This document shows positions 45,072-55,990 of a stretch of DNA of 64,000 bases, one piece after another (position 1 is the first letter of the stretch; the number at the start of each line of letters is the position of its first letter). The stretch is from Zygnema cylindricum (Eukaryota > Streptophyta > Zygnematophyceae > Zygnematales > Zygnemataceae): NCBI GenBank assembly GCA_037447655.1, contig JBBHKE010001325.1, forward strand, positions 270,797 through 334,796, in the 5' to 3' direction. Made by a program: the position numbers and the translations under genes. Below the pieces are notes generated by a model. That model saw only the letters and a program-made list of their open reading frames with translations. It made no database searches and was not told where the DNA came from.

Positions 45072-45831
45072 AAGTAAAAAAAAAAGCCCGTCCCCCCTCA
45101 AAAGAAAAAAAAAAGCATAATCCTCACCAATTGGGCCTCCCCAAAAGCGGCAAATAGAAACATCCCGGGCCTCTCCAGCCACGACAACCTCCGGGCTCTC
45201 GTCACAAATATCATCGCCTGGTTGCTCACAGACACCTGCACAAAACGATAAAAAACACACCCGCAAAACGACAAAAAAGGCCCGTGAGATGAAAAAAATA
45301 AACCACAAGAAAGACCAAAAAATGCCAGAGAAACGAGAAAGAACGTCTAACGGAATGTCATAGACAACCGTCGAGCGTTAAAAAGACACCCTCGAAACAA
45401 AAAAACATCCACAATAAAACATTCACAAATGACAGGAATCGCAAAATGACAAACACTCACAAAATGACAAAAAAAACATCCAAAAAACGACGAGAACACC
45501 CACAAAAGGGCAAAAACACCCACACAGTTAATAAATAGTCATGCAACAACAAAAAAATATTGGAAGAACAACAAACCACCTTCGTCAATTGACCACAAAA
45601 AGACAGACATGACAACACCTGTCCATCAAAAAACATCCACAAAACGACAAAAAACATTCATCAACCCTTGAAAACTACTAAAAAATCCACTAAAAACCCT
45701 TTAAAAAACCTTTAAAAAACCCATAAAAAGGGGTAAAAAGGGGACCTGGAGGTAGATGACAGAGGCATGTTTGTGGAACTGCTCAGGGACATTTAAATCG
45801 CTGATACGCTCCACTCCAAATAGTTCCTAGG

Positions 45832-46258
45832 GGGGAGGGAGAGAGAGGGAGAGGGTAAGGATGGGTAAGAAAAGGGAAAGGGAGAGGGAGGGGAGAGGGA
45901 AAGGGAGAGGGAGAGGGAAAGGGAGAGGGAGGGGCGCTGGGGGGAGGAGAGGGATGGGAGGGGGAGGGGGAGAGGGAGGGGAAGGAAAGAGGGGGAGAGA
46001 AATAAAGATGAGGAAAGGGAGGGAAAAGAATTGAGGAGAAGCGGGAAAAAACAAGAGCCAGAGAGAGAGGCACGAAGAGAAGAAAAGATAGGAGAGTGAG
46101 AAAGAGACGGGAAGAGGAAGAGAGGGAGAAAAAGAGACAGAGACAAAGAGACAGAAAGAGAGATTGAGAGAGAGGGAGAGGGGGGCGAGAGATAGAGAAC
46201 GAGAGAGTTTGAGGGACAGGGCGAGTGAGGGAGTGAGACAGAGAGAGAGAAAAAAAAA
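45832..46258. repeat. Purine-rich tract in H+-ATPase intron
   Basis: GGGAGAGGGAAAGG-type sequence on the plus strand, so pyrimidine-rich in the transcript, filling nearly the whole intron between exons 8 and 9. Confidence 0.95.
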
Positions 46259-47257
46259 CCTACCGAGAAGTAGTTCTTCTCCACCGCCATATAGAAAAGG
46301 AAAGTAAACAGAGCCTGATAAAATCCCATTGTAATACAGGTCCCAAAAATTTCCACCAATCACCAACTTTCTGGATTTTGGGAAGGTCTCACTCTATCCT
46401 TTGAAATAGCCATAATTGTACCATTTTTAAAAAATGCAATAATTAGAACCAGAAAAGGGGGCATATCGAATTTCCATATTAAAGCGAGAAGCATAAATCC
46501 CACTACGATAAGAACGGTACCAGCGGTGTCATAAAGAACATAATTCTGGAGGAAAAAGTCAAGAAAGAAAGATGTTAGAAGCTGATATAAGAGAAACAAA
46601 AAGAAATCAGTGTGAAAAGTTTAAACCATTTCAACAATCTCATTTTTCATTACTAAATCTTTCCACGTCCTTGTCTGAGAAAATCAAAAAAAGAACCATC
46701 GGAAAAAAACCGAAAAACTCTGAATTTTTCCCCGAAAAAAAAACCACACTTCCATATGACCGAATCCTAGACACCCAAAAAAAAACACCCACCCTCATTC
46801 GCAGAAAGTAACTCGAGATCGAATAATTGCGCTTATAATTACACTCAATCCCGGCTCCGTGAGAACAATATCGGCTGCGTCTCGCGCCGCATCCGTCGAT
46901 CCCGCGACCGCAATTCCCACATTCGCCGCTTTTAAAGCCGGGGCGTCGTTAACTCCGTCTCCCGTCATTCCCGTTAAATGGTTCGATTTTTGGAGGAGAC
47001 GAACAATATTGAGTTTATGTTCTGAAAAAGGGTGGGAAAAAAATGGGGAAAAGATGTGGGGAAATTTGGTTGAGGGAAGTGGATTTCATTAGGGAACAAA
47101 ACATCAAAAGATACAAAAACATCAAAAAAACCAGAATGCCCACCTGGGAAAACCCCAGCAAATCCGTCGGCGTTTTCTACGAGGTCCTCTAAAGTAGTGC
47201 CAGCTTTCAGGTTCTCGGGATGCGTCAGAACAGAGGCCGGGTACATATCCGAACCCA

Positions 47258-47750
47258 TGCCGAGCCTCCGGGCCATTTCCTTGCCTATGGCCAATTGGTC
47301 TCCTGTAAAAAAGAGAGAAGGAAAATAAAAGGGAAAAAAAAGGGGGGCTTGTTTTACTTTTTGGGGTTATTTTTTGGGTTTTCAGGGCTTAAAAAAGCAA
47401 AAAAAAGAAAGAGAGAACCATTCCAAGGCTCCGAGCTATTTCCTTCCCTGTGGCCAATAGATCTCGTATAAAAAAAGGAAAAGAGGAAAAAAACAGAGGG
47501 AAAAAGAAAAGGGGATTGTTTTATTTTTAGGTTCTAAAAAGAAAAAAGAAAAAAAATAAAGGGAATTGTTCGAGGCCCCGAGCTGTTTCCTTTCCTACGG
47601 CCAATTGGTCTCCTAAGAAAGAGAAAAAACACAGAGGAAAAAACGAAAAGGCTTGTTTTATTTTTGGGTACTTGAAGGGAAGGGAAGGGAATTATATTTC
47701 GAGGCTCCGGCTCATTTCCTTTCCTGTGGCCAAATGATCCCTTACAAAAA
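47258..47750 (-). repeat. Array repeating the acceptor and start of H+-ATPase exon 6
   Basis: The exon start with acceptor (true junction 47302/47303) is repeated in the upstream intron at junction positions about 47465, 47612 and 47741, spacing 129-163. Each copy has the equivalent of ggccaattggtctc preceded by ggctccgagc.atttcctt. The 47612 copy keeps the AG and almost the whole exon edge; the others have changed it. Units also carry a gggaaaaagaaaagg..ttgttttatttttgg block. Confidence 0.9.
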
Positions 47751-47812
47751 AAAGAAGGAAGATATGGGAAAAAGAAAAGGGATTCTCTTATTCTTGGGTA
47801 CTTCAAGGAAGA

Positions 47813-47814
<2 letters not shown>

Positions 47815-47855
<41 letters not shown>
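47815..47855. repeat. GA microsatellite
   Basis: About 19 GA dinucleotides inside the H+-ATPase intron, directly beyond the exon 6 repeat array. Confidence 0.97.
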
Positions 47856-47857
<2 letters not shown>

Positions 47858-48354
47858 AAAAAAACAAAAAATTGAAAAAAGTGGTTGCTTTAAAAGTCAG
47901 ACAAACAAAAGATACCACAAAAATAAAATAAAAAATAAAAAAAAATAAAAAAAAACCCCTCACACCTGTAATCATTTTCACACTAACTCCCAAGCTAATC
48001 GCACTAGCGATGGTTTCCGAGGTGTCGTGACGGGGGGGGTCCAGTAGGGGTAAAAGGCCCACAAATTCCCATTTAGATCCTCCTCCTCCGGTGGCTCCCA
48101 CTTCTCTCCCTTCCGGTACCATCTAAAAAAGAAAAAAATAATAATAATACATAAATAAATAAGAAAGAAAAGAAATGAATAAAATCGACCTGTCACGCCA
48201 CAGCCTTTGACCTCACAAAAAAAAAGAAAAAAACAAAAAAAAACGTTGAAAACAATTTAAAAAAAAAATGAAAAGGGCCGGATCCATGAACAGAAAACGA
48301 AATCAAAAACAGTCTGAATCAAAAATTAAATTTAAAGAATCAATGAAAAAAAGG

Positions 48355-48400
<46 letters not shown>

Positions 48401-48730
48401 CACCTGTCTGGCGACGGCCAGGGATCGGAGTCCTCGGTCGGCATATTGGTTGATGTGGTCGTGCACTCTCCCCTCTATCGCCTCCTTATTCCACGCTAAA
48501 TTTAATATCTAATTAAGAAAAAAAAACAAAAAACAAAAAAATCAATCCAAGAAAAAAAGAGAAAATTTAACAGAAAGAAAAAAAAAAACTGTTCATTCTT
48601 TAGTTACATATTTAGTATTGAAAATCGGCAATCCATACTCTATATATGACCAAAAAAAGAAAAAAAAATAATAACAATAATGAAAACAAAGTAAATAGAA
48701 TAAATATAAAATATAAAATATATTTAAGTT

Positions 48731-48785
48731 ACCTGTTCCGGATCCCCTTACCTCTCTACCCTCCCATCTTCCAGTTTCGTCCATA
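48731..48785 (-). repeat. Duplicated tail and donor of H+-ATPase exon 3
   Basis: acctgttccgga.cccctta..ctctctaccctcccatcttcca occurs at the true exon end (48901-48950) and again at 48731-48775, 170 bp downstream in gene sense. The donor GT is kept in the copy. A second copied block, atatataatcaaa, flanks it. Confidence 0.8.
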
Positions 48786-49370
48786 CCCCATATATAATCA
48801 AAGAAAAAATAAAAATAAAAATAGAAAAATTTAAAAAATATAACAATAATAGAACTAAATACAATAGAATAAATAACTGCATATAAAATATATTAAAATA
48901 CCTGTTCCGGAGCCCCTTTACAGGCCCTCTCTACCCTCCCATCTTCCATAATATAGGTGGAAGCCGCCCTCTTGTCCACAGGGTTGAAAGGAAGGTAGTG
49001 GATCTCCTCCCTCACCCCCTTTTTAATCTGCCCGGAAAAAAACAAAATAGACAAAAAAGCTTGAAAAAAAAATTTGAAAAAAAAAATTAAGAAAAAGTTG
49101 AAAAAAAAAGGCTGAAAAAAAAAAACGAAAAATTCCAAAAAAGAAGTACAAAAAAAATAAAATTCCCATTCAATATTTAGCAAACCTGACAAACAAGAAA
49201 AAAGAAATATATAGCTAATAAGAAAAAAAATACATATATAAATATATATATAAAGCCGTACTTTTTCAATGTCCCCAACAGTGTCCAGCATGGCCTTATC
49301 TATGGCGTCCGGATGGTCTGTTCGCGCCGCACGTGCGGCCAATATTAACACGTCATCCTGCGTCAGTTCA

Positions 49371-49490
49371 GGCAGGAACACCTGCCCGGGAAAAAAAAAA
49401 AAAAAAAAAAAGAGAAATCACCACAAAAGTAAGAATCAACGGAAAGTTCTCGTGAGTCATAACTCGGGCAGGAAAACCAGCCCAAGAAAA
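49371..49490 (-). repeat. Duplicated acceptor of H+-ATPase exon 2
   Basis: The exon edge ggcaggaacac|ctgcccgggaaaaaa (49371-49390) recurs as ggcaggaaaac|cagcccaagaaaaaa at 49468-49490. The AG is lost in the copy (TG). A third faint copy (cttcgggcagagca) is at 49639. Confidence 0.7.
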
Positions 49491-49815
49491 AAAAAAAATC
49501 ACAAAAATTAGAGTGTCGACCAGGAAAAATGAAGCACCGCCAAAAAATGATCGACGGTCACAAAAAATCGATAATTTTCCCAGAAAAATGGAAAAAGGGC
49601 ACTTGCAATCTGCCGTATTAAAAAAAAATTGATAGTACTTCGGGCAGAGCATAAAGATAATAATTAAAAAAAAAAAATCGGCAAAGGAAAAAAGTAGAAT
49701 CCAATTTTTTTGAGATGTATGTGAAAAGATCTTGAGACAGAAACACTCCGAAATTTTCATTATTAAACGTTCAACTGATTTCTTCAAAAGAAATTAATTG
49801 TTTTAATTTTAATTG

Positions 49816-50172
49816 TTTTAGGGTTTCTAGAGATTCTAATATTCTAGCATTTCAAAGGTTTTTTGACGTTATCCAGCGTTTCCAGGGTTTTTTAGGGTTT
49901 TCTAGGGTTTTCTAGGATACTTTAGGATTGGTTTCCAGGGTTTATAGGGTTTTAGAATTTATAGTTTTTAGGGTTTTTAGAGTTTCTGGGGTATTCTAGG
50001 GTTATTCCGTTTTTTTTAGGGTTTTGAGATTTTTTAGGGTTTTTAAGGCTTTTAGGGTTCTTAGGAATTTTAGAGTTTCTAGGGTTTCTAGGATTTCAGG
50101 GTTTTAAGATTTTTTGGATTTTTAGGTTCAGGGTTTTTCTAGGTTTTCTGGGGTTTCCAGGGTTTTCTGAGT
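49816..50172. repeat. Degenerate telomere-like repeats in H+-ATPase intron 1
   Basis: About 45 TTTAGGG/TTTTAGGG/TCTAGGG-like units, irregular in length, on the plus strand. The plant telomere unit is TTTAGGG. The stretch fills most of the intron between exons 1 and 2. Confidence 0.8.
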
Positions 50173-50548
50173 CAAAACTATCGTAAATGTCTCGAAAATT
50201 TATTTCATAATTTTATTTTTGACTACATTTCTTACCTCGATAATGGCGGTATCCACCGAAAGTTGATTTAAAGTTAGGGTTCCGGTTTTGTCGGAACATA
50301 AAATATCCATTCCCGCCATTTCCTCGATTGCCGTAATTCTTTTTACCACAGCTCCCTGTGGAAAGTAAAAGAAAAAAAAAAAGAGTGAGAAAGGGTTATA
50401 ACTGTAAGAGATTAGAAGCCATTAAAGAAAAAGTGCGGAAAAACAACAATTCTGTGGGAAAAAAAAAAAATGGGCTGTGGGCATGGCAATGGAAATTGGA
50501 AATAGCCTTTTTCAAAAACAAACTTTTTACAATTTTAAAATTTTTAGG

Positions 50549-50580
<32 letters not shown>

Positions 50581-50627
50581 ATGGTATTGTTTTTTTTTTT
50601 TTTTTTTGATTAAGAGCTAGGTCTTAC

Positions 50628-50735
50628 TGAAGTTCCTTTTGACTGAAGGACACCATTGTCAAAGTAGGAAAACAGGGCAGCTCCCATTGGGTCAACCATA
50701 CCAACCCTAATGTTGGGATTTCGTTCCTTTAAATA
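50628..50735 (-). pseudogene. Single exon of a cysteine-synthase-like (PLP fold type II) gene
   Basis: A 36-codon exon with AG before and GTAAGA after it reads YLKERNPNIRVGMVDPMGAA then LFSYFDNGVLQSKGTS. This resembles the segment of O-acetylserine sulfhydrylase / cystathionine beta-synthase family proteins after the GTGG phosphate loop. No neighbouring exon of that family was found on either side. It lies 272 bp upstream of the first H+-ATPase exon, same strand, and both edges are phase 0, so splicing to it would keep frame. Confidence 0.65.
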
Positions 50736-52503
50736 CTGCATTCCAGGCAAAAACAAAATGACTTACCACAGTTGTCAAAATTTGACGCACTCGACCGTAT
50801 GTTTTGTCCGCCGCTACGCTCCAAAAAGTATTTTGTCTGACGCTACGCTCCAAAAAGGTTGACAGCCGAGCGGTCGAGCTGTTTGGCGCCTCTGTTTTTT
50901 GTTTTTATGCGAAATGAATGGTACGGGAGCATTCATTTCGTCATCTCATTCACCATCCGTTTCTAGTGTGAATCCTGTATCTGAGGGCGCCACATCAACT
51001 CGGACTCGCCGCCTCTCACGAACAATTTGGAGAATCATAGATTGTAGACGTTGGCAACCGTCACGCGCATGTCAGCGTATACAATCGTAACACCCTTAAG
51101 TTTCAATTCCGTTTTTACACATAGGGACACTTGAAACCCAGGTCCGCCGGATCTGCGCTAAAAGACAAAGATTTTTCTCTAAGTTATGAGTACATGGAGA
51201 CACACCCTAATTTGTATATTTTTTTTGTATTAATTGTCGCACCATAATATCTAAACACTAAAATATGTGTGTGTACGGATTTGTACAAATCGTACGCCGT
51301 AGTGTTTTCGCGACATCCGCAGCTGTCGTAAATTAATTACGCAATTATATGTTAACGCGACTTTGGAATTGTGTAGTGTGTGATCAGTTATGTTTCCCGT
51401 AAGCACGAATTTCGAACTGACCACGGCACGCTGTTGCGTTCAAAAATGACGTCGCTTGTGCGTATTTTGTAGTAAAATACACACTATTACCGCCCTTTAA
51501 CTCTAATTCTGTCGTTGTATTAACGTTAATAAATGTCTTAATGCTAAATTGATTGCTTTCCGGTTGTATTAATTATAAAAATAACATTTAATAGCGTCAA
51601 CGTCGACAAAAATAACATGTATTAGCGTTACGGTTTATTCTAAATGGAGGTATAAAACAAAAAAATCCTACTTGTCATTTGTAAGTCGTCATTTGATTAG
51701 ACGACCAACATTACGCGTGGCATGCTTTCAACCCACTTAAATATTATGGCTGAAAATTGTCGACCACAATGTAACAACAACAAGATTAACGTCTCATCGC
51801 CTATTCAAACAAATTTCCGTACATCAATTTACCTGTTGCATTATTCATGGCGTTTTCACCAAAATCATCGTCACCTATCACGTGGGTATTTTCCCACTGA
51901 AACCCATGCTCATTTTCATACATTCCCGCTTGTTTTTGACGTTTTTAAAATATTTCACAATAAAATTTCAAAAGATACCTTTTTGTGATGTTCTCAAAAG
52001 TTGCGGCTTCCAAAATTCAACCAAAAATTTAAAAACTGTATTTTTGAATGAAAAACATTTCTCGCTATTTCTTCTCTTTGGGGTATCATATTTGCTATAT
52101 ATATTTCTATTTTTCGACAACCATTCCACAACTTATTCACCTTAAGCCATTGTCTTTCGTATTAACCTTACCTTTGTTTGCTCCGCATTCATTCCCTACC
52201 TGAACTGCCACCTGTTATTTTTTACCAACATGTGGCCAATCTCTTCCCCAATCACTAATTTTTTTGGGAGCTATGCTGTGAGAAACTCTCAAAATGTTCG
52301 TGTCCCTCCATTACCAACTAACACCGATTCCGGGAGGGGGGACATCCGTGATTTGGAGGAGACGCAAATGCCAAGCGATGAGGAAGAATTACCGTATGGG
52401 GAGCCTTTCGAGGAAGGGGTTCCGGTCGAAGGTCATGAAGAGGAGGGTGCATGTTTCGTTAAGCTCCCTCAAAACCTCGTAAAACTCAACATGTTTCGAC
52501 GAT
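50736..52503. other. Gene-free stretch with a transposon relic
   Basis: 50790-50870 has a short direct repeat (gtccgccgctacgctccaaaaag / gtctgacgctacgctccaaaaag). 50930-50985 is an inverted copy of the repeat at 32620. 51140-51215 matches in inverted orientation 20021-20080 and ends acatggagacacaccct, a transposon end. The frame 52230-52505 (ETQMPSDEEELPYGEPFEEG) is acidic; no family recognised. Confidence 0.4.
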
Positions 52504-52525
52504 GATTACTCGCATGCGAGTAATC
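52504..52525. other. Perfect 22-bp palindrome
   Basis: Half-site GATTACTCGCA followed directly by its reverse complement, no spacer. It falls at the end of an acidic open frame. It could be a dimeric protein-binding site or chance. Confidence 0.9.
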
Positions 52526-52699
52526 AACTGGATGATTGCCGACGTACAATTCAACGGGGAAGACGAAATCGTTCGGAGGACCGTGAGGAGGTTCCCCGAA
52601 CACTTCACGGGAGACTATGGTTGTAGTAAGTGTTATAACCATTCAACTTTGTCCTTTTTGCAAAAATCGTGGCCGTTTACATATTTGGCAATCCTTGGC
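52526..52699 (+). other. Short possible exon, unknown
   Basis: An open stretch reads RVINWMIADVQFNGEDEIVR then RTVRRFPEHFTGDYG, ending near GTAAGT at 52627, a good donor. It has exon-like codon structure but no family I recognise. Confidence 0.3.
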
Positions 52700-52704
52700 G
52701 ATGT

Positions 52705-53215
52705 CAAATCACTATGCCTCCTCCCTCCCTTTATTACCCCTCTCTCTTGTCGACCTCCCTTTATCTCATTCTCTCCTCCCTTTTCCTCCCCCGCCCTCTA
52801 TACCTCTCCCCTCCATAAACCTCGCCCCTCGTCCCCTCTCTCTTTCTTTCTCCATCCTCATTCCCTTTTCTCTCTTTCCCTCTCTCCTCCCTCTTTCTCT
52901 CCACTAACCTTCCTCGTCTCCCTCTCTTCCTCTCTCGCATTCTTCCTCTCTTGCCTCTCCCCCCCCCTACTCTCTCTATCTCACCACGGCTCTCCTCTCA
53001 CTTCGTCTCTTCCCCCTCCCTATCCCCCCTCTGTCATCTTGTCCCTACTTTTTTCTGTCCGCTCCCCTCTACTTGCCACTCTCCCTCACCAATCCCCTCT
53101 CCCTCTCCAATTCTACATCCTTCCCTATCCCTCTCTCTCCGTCATTCCCTTTATCACTCTACCACTCCCTCCACCTCTTTCCTCTTCCCTCTTCTCTCCT
53201 TTCCCGTCCCCTCAT
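52705..53215. repeat. Pyrimidine-rich low-complexity tract
   Basis: About 0.5 kb of C/T-rich sequence (ctctctccct, cccctctcc) on the plus strand. It follows the possible donor at 52627. Open frames in it are artefacts. Confidence 0.9.
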
Positions 53216-53875
53216 ATATCTTTACTCTCATTTTTATGAATTTGATGACGTTGGTATTCCATTTTTCTCTTTCTTTATTTCCCTTTTTTATGTTTGATGC
53301 CATCTTTTTTTCTTTGAAATATTTTGTTCTTCTTCAATTATTCGATGATATTGTATGTGAATACTGTGGGCTTTGTCGTAAAAACGACGAGAGTGCCTCG
53401 TCGCTGTAGTGAGGTCGTACTGTATGAGCGATGACATTGCGCCGTCCCTTGGTCGTTGTTCCATTAGGTTGAAGTTTGGTTGTACGCCTTTAATCGGGCG
53501 ACAAATTTGTCGTCGCTTGAATAATGGCGTCCGGTATAAAATTGTAGACGTCGAAATAACGCTTCGTTTAGCGTAGAGTCTATGTTGGAGTATTGTTAAA
53601 ACGAGACGAAATGTTCCGTAACCTGTTCGTTTTGTCCAGCGATGTGTACATTTTTGGAATATCTGCATCGCTGTTACTTCGTTATGACGCTCATAGATGT
53701 TATGTATAGTCATGAGTTGTACGTACATATCTAACGTAAACATGTGTTTAAATTTTTGAGAAACCTACAGGCTGCAAGCGTTCTTTCTTTTTAGGTCATT
53801 CTCACAAACCTCACTTTCTTTTGCGTTAACGTATATTCTCTCACTCGTTTTCCCACCTTAGTCTGACACGTCATC
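53216..53875. other. Spacer with a weak minus-strand open frame
   Basis: The 151-codon minus frame 53743-53288 has no low complexity but also no motif, and I cannot tell it from chance. No other feature. Confidence 0.3.
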
Positions 53876-54328
53876 ATGAGGGGTGGTAAACGGCCAACCA
53901 CGTGGTCAACAAAGAAGCCAACCAAGCGTCTACGCAGTGCGCGGTTTGTGCGGTTTCGTTTTCCTCCCATATTAACGAACCCTAATCAATCTCAAGAGGA
54001 TAAAACTCAAACGCGAGAAATACCAAGGGAGGAGGGTGAGATAACTAATTTACATAGGGTAGAGGTATTGCCGAAAGAAGTAGAGAGGGATAGAGAGGCG
54101 GCAAAAGAAAGAGTTAGGTTAGGGAAGACGGCGGAGGAGTTGGCAACGGAAAGGGAGGCAGCGGAGGTATTACCGATTCAATGGGAGCCACTATCGGATG
54201 CAAGACAACCAAGGGGGGCGTTTGTGGAGGTAGAGAGGGAAAGGGAGAACGTTTATTGTTCGCGGTCACAAAAAGAGGTAAAACAAATTTCGAAACATAT
54301 ATATAACATAAGTTTTTGTTTGGACTAA
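53876..54328 (+). CDS. Hypothetical 150-codon frame or first exon, charged protein
   Basis: Starts MRGGKRPTTWSTKKPTKRLR (basic), then a Glu/Arg-rich, probably coiled-coil region (EVERDREAAKERVRLGKTAE). Near codon 133 the sequence SRSQKE is followed by GTAAAAC, a plausible donor, so the real exon may end at 54276. That exon end with the GT is the start of the satellite that follows. No homologue recognised. Confidence 0.35.
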   Translation: MRGGKRPTTWSTKKPTKRLRSARFVRFRFPPILTNPNQSQEDKTQTREIPREEGEITNLHRVEVLPKEVERDREAAKERVRLGKTAEELATEREAAEVLPIQWEPLSDARQPRGAFVEVERERENVYCSRSQKEVKQISKHIYNISFCLD

Positions 54329-55990
54329 TAGTGGTAACAAACTCTTTATATTGTTAACGCTCACAAAAATAGTTAAGAAGAACCTTAAACCATGTTTCTA
54401 GCACAAATTTGAGTTTGCGCAAATAAAGATATTTGTAACAAACAACATTTATTGTTCGCAGTCACAAAAAGAGGTAGAATAATCTCTAAACCATGTTTAT
54501 AACACAAGTTTGTGTTTGCGCTAACAACAATAGTGGTAACAAACACTTAATATTATCAACGCTCACAAAAATAGTTAAAAAAAACCCTAAACCATGTTTT
54601 TAACATAAATTTGAGTTTGCGCTAACAAAGATATTTGTAACAAACAACGTTTATTGTTCGCGGTCAAAAAAAAGGTAGAATAAACTTTGAACCATGTTTA
54701 TAACACAAGTTTGTGTTTGTGCTAAAAACAATAATGGTAACAAACACTTTATATTGTTAACGATTAAAAAAATAGTTAAAAAAAACCCTAAACCATGTTT
54801 ATAACACAAATTTGAGTTTGCGCTAACAAATATATGTGTAACAAACAACGTTTATTGTTCGCGGTCCCAAAAAGAGGTAAAATAACCTCCAAACTATGTA
54901 TATAACACAAGTTTATGTTTTCTCTAATAACAATAGTGGTAACAAACACTTTATATTGTTAATCTTGACAAAAATAGTTATAAAAAACCCTAAACCATAT
55001 TTCTAACACAAATTTGAGTTTGCACTAACAAAGATATTTGTAACAAACAACTTTTATTGTTTGCAGTCACAAAAAGAGGTAAAATAAACTCTGAACCATG
55101 TTTATAACACAAGTTTGTGTGTGCGCTAACAACATTAGTGGTAACAAACACTTCATATTGTTAACGCTTAGAAAAATAGTTAAAAATTTGACTTTGCGCT
55201 AACAAAGATATTTGTATCAATCAACGTTTAATGTTCAAGGTCAAAAAAGAGGTAGAATAAACTCCGAACTATGTTTCTAACACAAGTTTGTGTTTGCGCT
55301 AACAACTATAGTGGTATTAAACACTTTATATTGTTAACGCTTAGAAAAATAATTAAAAAAAACCCTAAACCATGTTTCAAACACAAAATTGAGTTTGCGC
55401 TAACAAATATATTTGTACCAAACAACGTTTATTGATCACAGTCACAAGAAGAGGTAAAATAAACTCCGAACCATGTTTTTTACACAATTTTGTGTTTGCG
55501 GTAACAACAATAAACACCCTAAAATATACTCCAAACCATGTTTATAACACAAGTTTGTGTTTACGCTAACAACAAGAGTGGTAACAAACACTTTATATTG
55601 TTAACGTTCACAAATATATTAAAAAAAAACCCTAAACCCTGTTTCTAACACAAATTTGAGTTTGCCTAACAAAGATATTTGTAACAAACAACGTTAATTG
55701 TTCGCGGTCACAAAAAGAGGTAAAACAAATTTCAAAAGATGTATATAACATAAGTTTTTGTTTGGGCTAATAGTGGTAACAAACTCTTTTGTATTGTTAA
55801 CACTCACAAAAATAGTTAAAAAGAATCTTAAACCATGTTTCTAACATAAATTTGAGTTTGCGCAAATAAAGATATTTGTAACAAACAACATTAATTGTTC
55901 GCAGTCACAAAAAGAGGTAGAATAATCTCTAAACCATGTTTATAACACAAGTTTGTGTTTGCCCTAACAACAATAGTGGTAACAAACTCT
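54247..55990. repeat. ~200-bp satellite, about 8-9 units
   Basis: Units begin aacgtttattgttcgcggtcacaaaaagaggta at about 54248, 54445, 54648, 54849, 55050, 55222, 55421, 55690 and 55885. Each has two related halves (gtttataacacaagtttgtgtttgcgctaac and gtttctaacacaaatttgagtttgcgctaac), so the ~200-bp unit is itself a duplicated ~100-mer. It abuts a truncated copia at its right end. Confidence 0.92.

Larger units (their letters stand above)
45128..50355 (-). pseudogene. P3A plasma-membrane H+-ATPase, ten internal exons
   Basis: Exons (minus): 50355-50236, 49381-49262, 49027-48902, 48508-48404, 48122-47966, 47302-47144, 47021-46813, 46545-46264, 45826-45746, 45235-45128, all GT-AG, phases agree. 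Motifs in order: [18 protein letters not shown] (phosphorylated Asp), KGAPEQ (nucleotide binding), [50 protein letters not shown], then the M7-M8 region ending FGEAQL. The family pumps protons outward using ATP. Missing: about 300 N-terminal residues, the FQRMK block before exon 8, M9-M10 and the regulatory tail. Exon 8 has an in-frame TGA (46362-46360) after ESW, and the M6 ILND motif reads FFKN. Probably a pseudogene fragment. Confidence 0.9.

Noticed and set aside
43859-45073. 404-codon Ser/Pro/Leu frame on the minus strand
   Set aside because: It lies wholly in the GGGA/GA repeat; the translation is only a repeated tri-peptide pattern.
54651-54848. 65-codon minus frame with FVTHIFVSANSNLCYKHG
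   Set aside because: It is a satellite unit read in frame; the similar words in the copia-3 end come from the junction with the satellite.
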